This document shows, piece after piece, positions 59,008-64,000 of a stretch of 64,000 nt of DNA (positions are counted from its first letter, which is position 1; every line of letters begins with the position of its first letter). The translations under genes were made by a program, and so were the position numbers. The notes beneath the pieces were generated by a model, which searched no databases, was not told where the DNA came from, and saw nothing but the letters and a program-made list of their open reading frames with translations. The DNA comes from Occultella kanbiaonis (GTDB lineage: Bacteria; Actinomycetota; Actinomycetes; Actinomycetales; Beutenbergiaceae), in assembly GCF_009708215.1 (NCBI RefSeq), contig NZ_CP046175.1, forward strand, positions 3,658,001 through 3,722,000, given 5' to 3'.

Positions 59008-61520
59008 CCGACCTGCCCACCGCCACCCCGCTCCGCACGGACCTCGACCGGGAGTGGGTGCTGTCCGCCGCCGGTGGCCCGGTGCCCGACGCGGTCGCCG
59101 GTGTGGAGGTGCCGGCCACCGTCCCCGGCTGCGTGCATACGGACCTGCTCGCGGCCGGCCTCATCCCGGACCCCTACCTCGACGACAACGAGCGGCTGCT
59201 CGCCTGGATCGGGGCGAGCGACTGGCGCTACCGGACCACGTTCACCGCTCCCGAGGCCGGCGCCGATCGCAGCGACCTGGTCTTCGAGGGCCTGGACACG
59301 GTCGCCACGGTCACGCTGAACGGCACGCTCATCGCGAGCACCGCGAACATGCACCGCAGCTACCGGTTCGACGTCGGTCGCCACCTGCGCCCAGGCGAGA
59401 ACACCCTCGAGGTGCGTTTCACCTCCCCGGTCCGGTACGCGGACGCCGAGAGCCTTGCGCGTGAGTACCGCCCGCACGTGAACCACCACCCGTACAACGC
59501 CATCCGCAAGATGGCGTGCAGCTTCGGCTGGGACTGGGGCCTGGACACGGCGACCTCGGGCATCTGGCGCCCGGTCTACCTGGAGTCCTGGTCGACGGCG
59601 CGGCTCGCCCGGGTGCGCCCGGTCGTCTCCGTGGAGACGCCCGACGGCGGAACCCACCATGGTCTGGTCCGCGCCGGTGTGCTCGTGGAGGGGTCGGGCG
59701 CCGGTGCCGGCGACCTGTCCGTGCGGGTCACCGTCGCCGGGCAGGTCGCGCGGGCCGCCGTCACCGGCCCCGCCGACGAGACGACCGTCGAGCTGGCCGT
59801 TGCGCAGGTGGACCTGTGGTGGCCGCGCGGCTACGGCGCGCAGCCCCGGTACGACCTGCTGGTCGAGCTCCTCGACGGTGACCGGGTCATCGACACCTGG
59901 GACCGGCGGATCGGATTCCGTACCGCCCGCCTCGACCTCGAGCCCGACGGCGCCGGCACGGGCTTCCAGTTCGTCGTCAACGACGTCCCGATCCACATCC
60001 GGGGCGCGAACTGGATCCCGGACGACGCCTTCCCGACCCGCGTGGACCGGGCCAGGTACGCCGCCCGGCTCGACCAGGCCGAGTTCGCGAACCTGAACCT
60101 GCTGCGCGTCTGGGGCGGCGGCATCTACGAGGCCGAGGACTTCTTCGACCTGTGCGACGAGCGCGGCATCCTCACCTGGCAGGACTTCCTGTTCGCCTGC
60201 GCGGCCTACCCGGAGGAGGACCCGCAGCGCTCCGAGGTCGAGGCCGAGGCCCGCGAGCACGTGGTCCGGCTGATGAGCCATCCGAGCCTGATCCTGTGGA
60301 ACGGCTCGAACGAGAACATCTGGGGCTTCCACGACTGGGGCTGGGAGGGCCGCCTGGACGGCCGCACCTGGGGCCTGGGCTACTACACCGACCTGCTGCC
60401 CGCGATCGTCGCCGAACTCGACCCGGGCCGGGCGTACACGCCGTCGAGCCCGTGGTCCGGCACCCTCGAGATCCACCCGAACGAGCCCGAGCACGGCTCG
60501 ATGCACATCTGGGATCTGTGGAACCGGCGCGACTACCCCGCCTACCGGGAGTACCGGCCGCGCTTCGTGGCCGAGTTCGGGTGGCAGGGCCCGCCCACCT
60601 GGTCCACGCTGCGGCGCAGCGTGCACGACGACCCGCTGACCCCCGAGTCCCCCGGGATGCTCGTGCACCAGAAGGCGGCCAGCGGCAACGACAAGCTCAC
60701 CGACGGGCTCGTCGCGCACCTGCCGATGCCGAACGAGACCGAGGACTGGCACTGGGCGATGCAGCTCAACCAGGCCACCGCCGTCGCCTTCGCGATCGAG
60801 CACTTCCGATCGCTCGCGCCGCACAACTCGGGACAGGTCGTCTGGCAACTCAACGACTGCTGGCCGGTCACCTCGTGGGCCGCCGTGGACGGCGACGGCC
60901 GTGCCAAGCCACTGCTGTTCGCGCTCGCCCACGCCAACGCCGACCGGCTGGTCACGATCCAGCCGCGCGAGTCGGCGCTGATCGCGTCACTGTCCAACGA
61001 GACCGACGTCGCGTGGGACGGCGACCTCGTCCTGAGCCGGCGCGCCTTCGACGGCGACGTCCTCGCGCAGGCGTCGGTGCCCGTGCACGTCCCGGCCCGG
61101 GGCACGGTCGCCGTGCCGGTGCCCGACGGCGTCGCCGCGGCCGGGCAGGTCGGCGCCGAGGTGCTCGTGGCCAACCTGGGCGACGTCCGCGGGCTCTGGT
61201 TCTACGCCGAGTATCGCGACTCCGAGCTGGGCGAGGCCCGGCTGCAGACCGAGGTGACCCGCACCGGCGACGGCTACGACGTGCTCGTCACGGCGGACTC
61301 GCTGATCCGGGACCTGACCCTGCTCGTGGACAAGGTCGACCCGGCCGCCGTCGTCGATGACGCCCTGCTCACCCTGCTGCCCGGCGAGAGCGTCCGGCTC
61401 TCGGTGCGCTCCGCCGTCGACCTGGATCCGGAGTCCCTGGTGGCACCGAAGGTGCTCCGGAGCGCGAACCAGTTGCTGAACCCCGCCCGGGTGCCGGTGG
61501 CGGCCGGCGTCGCGGGCTGA
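59004..61520 (+). CDS. Beta-mannosidase, glycoside hydrolase family 2
   Basis: An 838-residue GH2 enzyme without a signal peptide, so it acts on imported oligosaccharides. Order: sugar-binding jelly-roll (1-190, with SFGWDWGLDTATSGIWRPVY), immunoglobulin-like domain, TIM barrel. The acid/base is E437 in LWNGSNENIWG and the nucleophile E524 in FVAEFGWQG; the VPGCVHTDLLAAGLIPDPY start and the WDWG motif are those of beta-mannosidases, not beta-galactosidases. Probably releases mannose from beta-manno-oligosaccharides or N-glycan cores. Last gene of the LacI-controlled operon. Confidence 0.95.
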   Translation: MTDLPTATPLRTDLDREWVLSAAGGPVPDAVAGVEVPATVPGCVHTDLLAAGLIPDPYLDDNERLLAWIGASDWRYRTTFTAPEAGADRSDLVFEGLDTVATVTLNGTLIASTANMHRSYRFDVGRHLRPGENTLEVRFTSPVRYADAESLAREYRPHVNHHPYNAIRKMACSFGWDWGLDTATSGIWRPVYLESWSTARLARVRPVVSVETPDGGTHHGLVRAGVLVEGSGAGAGDLSVRVTVAGQVARAAVTGPADETTVELAVAQVDLWWPRGYGAQPRYDLLVELLDGDRVIDTWDRRIGFRTARLDLEPDGAGTGFQFVVNDVPIHIRGANWIPDDAFPTRVDRARYAARLDQAEFANLNLLRVWGGGIYEAEDFFDLCDERGILTWQDFLFACAAYPEEDPQRSEVEAEAREHVVRLMSHPSLILWNGSNENIWGFHDWGWEGRLDGRTWGLGYYTDLLPAIVAELDPGRAYTPSSPWSGTLEIHPNEPEHGSMHIWDLWNRRDYPAYREYRPRFVAEFGWQGPPTWSTLRRSVHDDPLTPESPGMLVHQKAASGNDKLTDGLVAHLPMPNETEDWHWAMQLNQATAVAFAIEHFRSLAPHNSGQVVWQLNDCWPVTSWAAVDGDGRAKPLLFALAHANADRLVTIQPRESALIASLSNETDVAWDGDLVLSRRAFDGDVLAQASVPVHVPARGTVAVPVPDGVAAAGQVGAEVLVANLGDVRGLWFYAEYRDSELGEARLQTEVTRTGDGYDVLVTADSLIRDLTLLVDKVDPAAVVDDALLTLLPGESVRLSVRSAVDLDPESLVAPKVLRSANQLLNPARVPVAAGVAG

Positions 61521-61561
61521 GGCGTGCGCCCGGCACGATCGCGGCGTGGCAGGCTTGGCGC

Positions 61562-62374
61562 ATGAGTTCCTACCCCACCCTGGCCCGGTTCGACTTCCCG
61601 GTGGCGCTGGCGGTCTCCTCCGCGAGCGAGGTGCTCTCCTTCGACGGCGACGTCGAGGAGGTCCATCCGTGGAAGTCGGTGACGAAGCCGTTGGCAGCGC
61701 TCGCCGTGCTGGTGGCGGTGGAGCAGGGGCGGGTCGGCCTCGACGATCCAGCCGGCCCCGAGGGGTCGACCGTGCGGCACCTGCTCGCGCACGCCTCCGG
61801 GCTGCCGTTCGAGGCCGGCGCCGTGCTGCAGGGGCCGGGGCTGCGCCGGGTGTACTCGAACCAGGGCTTCGAGGTTCTCGGCGACCACATCGCGGCGGCG
61901 GTGGGCCTGCCGTTCCCCGAGTGGACCCACGCGGCGGTGCTCGAACCGCTGGAGCTGACCAGCGTCACCTTCGACGGCAGCCCCGCGCACGCGGCGAGCG
62001 GCTCCGCCCACGACGTGCTCGCCCTCGGCATCGAGATGCTCACGCCCACGCTGATCTCCGCGGAACTCGGCGAGACGGCCCGCACGGTCACCTTCCCCGG
62101 CCTGTCCGGAGTGCTGCCCGGATTCGGGCGGCAGGAGCACAACGACTGGGGGCTCGGCTACGAGATCCGCGACCACAAGTCGCCGCACTGGACCGGTGCC
62201 TCGAACTCCCCCGCCACGTTCGGGCACTTCGGCCAGTCCGGCAGCTTCGTCTGGGTGGACCCGGACGCGGGCCTGGTGGCCGCGTTCCTCGGCGCCCGCT
62301 CGTTCCGGTCGGAGGTGCACGGCGAGCTGTGGCCGTTGCTGAACGAGGAGATCCTCGCCGCGCACCGCGCCTGA
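61562..62374 (+). CDS. Beta-lactamase-family serine hydrolase
   Basis: A 270-residue class-C-beta-lactamase-like protein without a signal peptide. Ser39-V-T-Lys42 is the active S-x-x-K motif and YSNQGF the Y-x-N motif, while the third motif HFGQSGS replaces the usual H/K-T-G. The family includes esterases and peptidases; resistance to beta-lactams is not implied. CAGGCT lies 6 nt before the ATG, similar to other leaderless starts. Stands alone after the mannosidase operon. Confidence 0.88.
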   Translation: MSSYPTLARFDFPVALAVSSASEVLSFDGDVEEVHPWKSVTKPLAALAVLVAVEQGRVGLDDPAGPEGSTVRHLLAHASGLPFEAGAVLQGPGLRRVYSNQGFEVLGDHIAAAVGLPFPEWTHAAVLEPLELTSVTFDGSPAHAASGSAHDVLALGIEMLTPTLISAELGETARTVTFPGLSGVLPGFGRQEHNDWGLGYEIRDHKSPHWTGASNSPATFGHFGQSGSFVWVDPDAGLVAAFLGARSFRSEVHGELWPLLNEEILAAHRA

Positions 62375-62432
62375 CCGTCGAGGATCGCGGCGCCGGCCTC
62401 GTGGTGGGCGCAGGTCACCTGGGTGCTCGACG

Positions 62433-62924
62433 TCAGCCGGCCCGGATCAGCTCGACCACATCGTCGGCGCTCGTGCCCTCGGGCAGCGCGATCCGGACGG
62501 TGCCGGCCGCCTCCTCGAGCGGTTCGGGCACGGCGGCGGCGGATACCAGCGTATCGCCGACCCTCATGACGAGCCGGGCCGTATCCCCGGCACCGGCTGC
62601 CTGAGCGGACAAGTCCCGAAGGACGGCTGTTCCGTCCGGATCGAACGTCAGGTCCACCGCGTCGTGGTCCCCCGCGTCGGGCACGGCCGCAGCGTCCGCG
62701 ACGCCGGCACGCGAGAACTCCGCGGCGCCGACCTCGACGTGCTCCCCGTTGACCGGTACACAGTCCGCGCCGGAGCCGGGCGTGCAGGACTGCGCCACCG
62801 CCAGCTCGATCGCTCCCCCGGTGGGAGTCGGCGTGGGGCCGTCCCCGGCGCCGCCTGCGGAGCACGCGCTCGCCACGAGCACGAGGAGCCCGACGCACCA
62901 GGACCGGCGCATTCGATCCGCCAT
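62433..62924 (-). CDS. Hypothetical lipoprotein
   Basis: A 163-residue protein with a signal peptide (MRRSWCVGLLVLVASAC) and a lipobox VASAC. After a Gly/Pro/Thr linker (GGAGDGPTPTPTGG) comes a small domain with two further cysteines (QSCTPGSGADCVPVNG) that may form a disulphide, and an ending VRIALPEGTSADDVVELIRAG. GGAGG precedes the ATG. Function unknown. Confidence 0.8.
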   Translation of the reverse strand: MADRMRRSWCVGLLVLVASACSAGGAGDGPTPTPTGGAIELAVAQSCTPGSGADCVPVNGEHVEVGAAEFSRAGVADAAAVPDAGDHDAVDLTFDPDGTAVLRDLSAQAAGAGDTARLVMRVGDTLVSAAAVPEPLEEAAGTVRIALPEGTSADDVVELIRAG

Positions 62925-62981
62925 GGGACGACCTCCGTCGAGCGTCGGGCCGGCATCCGCGCCGGGACAGACGTCAGGCTA

Positions 62982-63611
62982 CTAGCCCGTCAGCGACTGC
63001 ACGCCGGGTCCGGTCAGCTCCCCCGGGCGCACCGGTCGCCCGGAGAGGGCGAGCAGCAGCGCCACGGCGCTCCCCCGCACGTGCTCGCCGTCGCCGACGG
63101 TCAGGTCCGCGTCCGTGGCGGTGAGCCGCAGCCCGGCGGCCCGTTCCCTGCCGCCGCCCATCTTCGTGGAGGTGGCGAGCTGGTGCCGGATCGCCGTCAC
63201 GGCCGCCGCGGGCGGGTAGTCGTGCTCGATCCCGAGCGGGCGCCGGATGTCCTCGCCGTGCACGATCGCCTCGACGAGCCGGGTCGGTAACGGCGCCGGG
63301 GCGCCGGTGCTGCGTCGGCTGACGGACTCGAACGCGGCCAACGTCTGCGCCGGGTCCGCCGCGCGCTCGCGGGCCACACCGCGGTCGTTGAACCGGTCGA
63401 AATCGAAGCCGGCCCGCACGAACGAGCCGACGAACGAGAGCGTGGTGGTGCGGGCGTCGTCGACGAGGTGCGCGAGCACGTCGTGCACGCTCCAGCCAGG
63501 GCACAGCGACGGCGTCGACCACCGCTCGGCGGGCAGGTCCCGCAGGTCCTCGATGAGCGCGGCACGCTCGGCGTGGACGGTCGGCCAGATCGTGGCGGTG
63601 TCCTTCGCCAT
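62982..63611 (-). CDS. Maleylpyruvate isomerase family mycothiol-dependent protein
   Basis: A 209-residue DinB-fold protein of the actinobacterial mycothiol-dependent maleylpyruvate isomerase type. ERWSTPSLCPGWSVHDVLAHLVDDA is the MDMPI signature with the first metal His, and VEAIVHGEDIRRPLGIEHDY carries the second metal-binding region. A C-terminal SCP2-like part follows (GLRLTATDADLTVGDG). The start ATG 63611 matches the family; a frame to 63647 is possible. Partner thiol mycothiol is inferred. Confidence 0.9.
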   Translation of the reverse strand: MAKDTATIWPTVHAERAALIEDLRDLPAERWSTPSLCPGWSVHDVLAHLVDDARTTTLSFVGSFVRAGFDFDRFNDRGVARERAADPAQTLAAFESVSRRSTGAPAPLPTRLVEAIVHGEDIRRPLGIEHDYPPAAAVTAIRHQLATSTKMGGGRERAAGLRLTATDADLTVGDGEHVRGSAVALLLALSGRPVRPGELTGPGVQSLTG

Positions 63612-63653
63612 GCTCGCGTGGCTCCCCTCGCTCGGGGTGGACGGCACCCGCGC

Positions 63654-64000
63654 TCAGCCGGCGAGCAGCTCCGCGTCCACGCGCTGCACCGCGGCGCCAC
63701 GGTAACGCAGCACGAATGCGCGCACCAGGTGGTGGGCGGCGCTCACATCCGCCCGCGCGACCCGGTCGATGACGGCGGCCATCTCGGCGGCGTCGAAGTA
63801 ACCGGAGTCGCGGTAGACCTCGATCCGGGTGGTCACCGAGGCCAGGTCCATCTCGGGGTGGAACTGGGTGACGTAGCCGTGCCGGCCGAGCCGGTACATC
63901 TGCACCGGGCAGGTCGGCGAGGTCGCGAGCACGGTGGCGCCCGGCGGCAGCACCGTGACGGCCTCCTTGTGCCCGACGTAGGCATGGAACCCCGCCGGCA
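63654..64000 (-). CDS. Class I glutamine amidotransferase-like protein, C-terminal fragment
   Basis: The reading frame runs off the right edge of the window (5' end missing). AYVGHKEAVTVLPPGATVLA, TCPVQMYRLG and TQFHPEMD (catalytic His and Glu of the triad) place it in the GMP-synthase-like GATase1 group of stand-alone proteins. The nucleophile Cys lies outside the window. Forty-two bp separate it from the MDMPI-type gene. Confidence 0.88.
   Translation of the reverse strand, partial: PAGFHAYVGHKEAVTVLPPGATVLATSPTCPVQMYRLGRHGYVTQFHPEMDLASVTTRIEVYRDSGYFDAAEMAAVIDRVARADVSAAHHLVRAFVLRYRGAAVQRVDAELLAG

Noticed and set aside
61562-62374. Serine hydrolase considered as a beta-lactam resistance gene
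   Set aside because: No signal peptide and an altered third motif (HFGQSGS); more likely an esterase or peptidase-like member.
1-64000. tRNA or rRNA genes
   Set aside because: I looked through the intergenic gaps and saw no cloverleaf or rRNA-like sequence; all gaps are short, the longest being about 300 bp.

Overview
The window is very GC-rich and densely coded, and looks like a chromosomal segment of an actinobacterium, probably of the order Micrococcales. Clues are the coproporphyrin-dependent heme pathway (HemQ/ChdC plus a cysteine-bearing ferrochelatase), a LigB-type ATP-dependent DNA ligase, a mycothiol-dependent maleylpyruvate-isomerase-fold protein, a DUF222/13E12 HNH protein and a Pls/PosA-type synthetase. 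No rRNA, tRNA, CRISPR array, prophage or insertion sequence was recognised. Genus assignment is inference only.

Layout. 1-2,413: start of an MFS transporter with its MarR regulator, a WYL regulator and two small unknown genes. 2,450-9,245: HAD hydrolase and gltX, a small protein, an FAH-family enzyme, a methyltransferase, a DUF418-type membrane protein and a glycosylase-labelled protein. A two-copy intergenic repeat follows (9,259-9,395). 9,416-15,897: nitroreductase, tag, then a Pls/PosA-like adenylation-thiolation-membrane synthetase coupled to an M1 metallopeptidase. 15,999-23,678: four coupled genes for an ABC system with two FtsX-type permeases and two ATPases. 23,704-27,062: NUDIX, a small protein, an EEP-family phosphatase/nuclease and ligB. 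27,078-29,981: SoxR with a soxbox-type promoter facing an MFS exporter and an imine-reductase-like oxidoreductase. 30,038-33,508: a BAAT-like hydrolase and the DUF222-HNH gene. 33,576-36,372: an SRPBCC-ArsR pair with twin operators and an aldo/keto reductase, flanked by two related small membrane proteins. 36,443-38,621: an LCP protein and two SMR exporters behind a guanidine-III riboswitch. 39,175-50,845: heme genes hemL-B-D-C-H-Q-Y-E on the minus strand and hemA on the plus strand, with two unrelated genes between. 50,891-54,513: DUF2252 protein and prolyl oligopeptidase. 54,561-61,520: LacI regulator, sugar ABC importer without its own ATPase, and a GH2 beta-mannosidase. 61,562-64,000: serine hydrolase, lipoprotein, mycothiol-type protein and a partial glutamine amidotransferase.

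A pattern running through the window is a TAnnnT hexamer (a -10 element) placed 6-7 nt before the start codon with no Shine-Dalgarno sequence, which implies many leaderless mRNAs. I used it to choose several starts (marR, WYL, hemQ, hemA, LCP). In two places it precedes a seven-codon mini-ORF whose stop overlaps the start of the real gene.

The strongest functional stories are the guanidine riboswitch with paired SMR exporters, the SoxR-controlled efflux/reductase unit, the Pls-like synthetase with its peptidase, and the near-complete coproporphyrin-dependent heme pathway.
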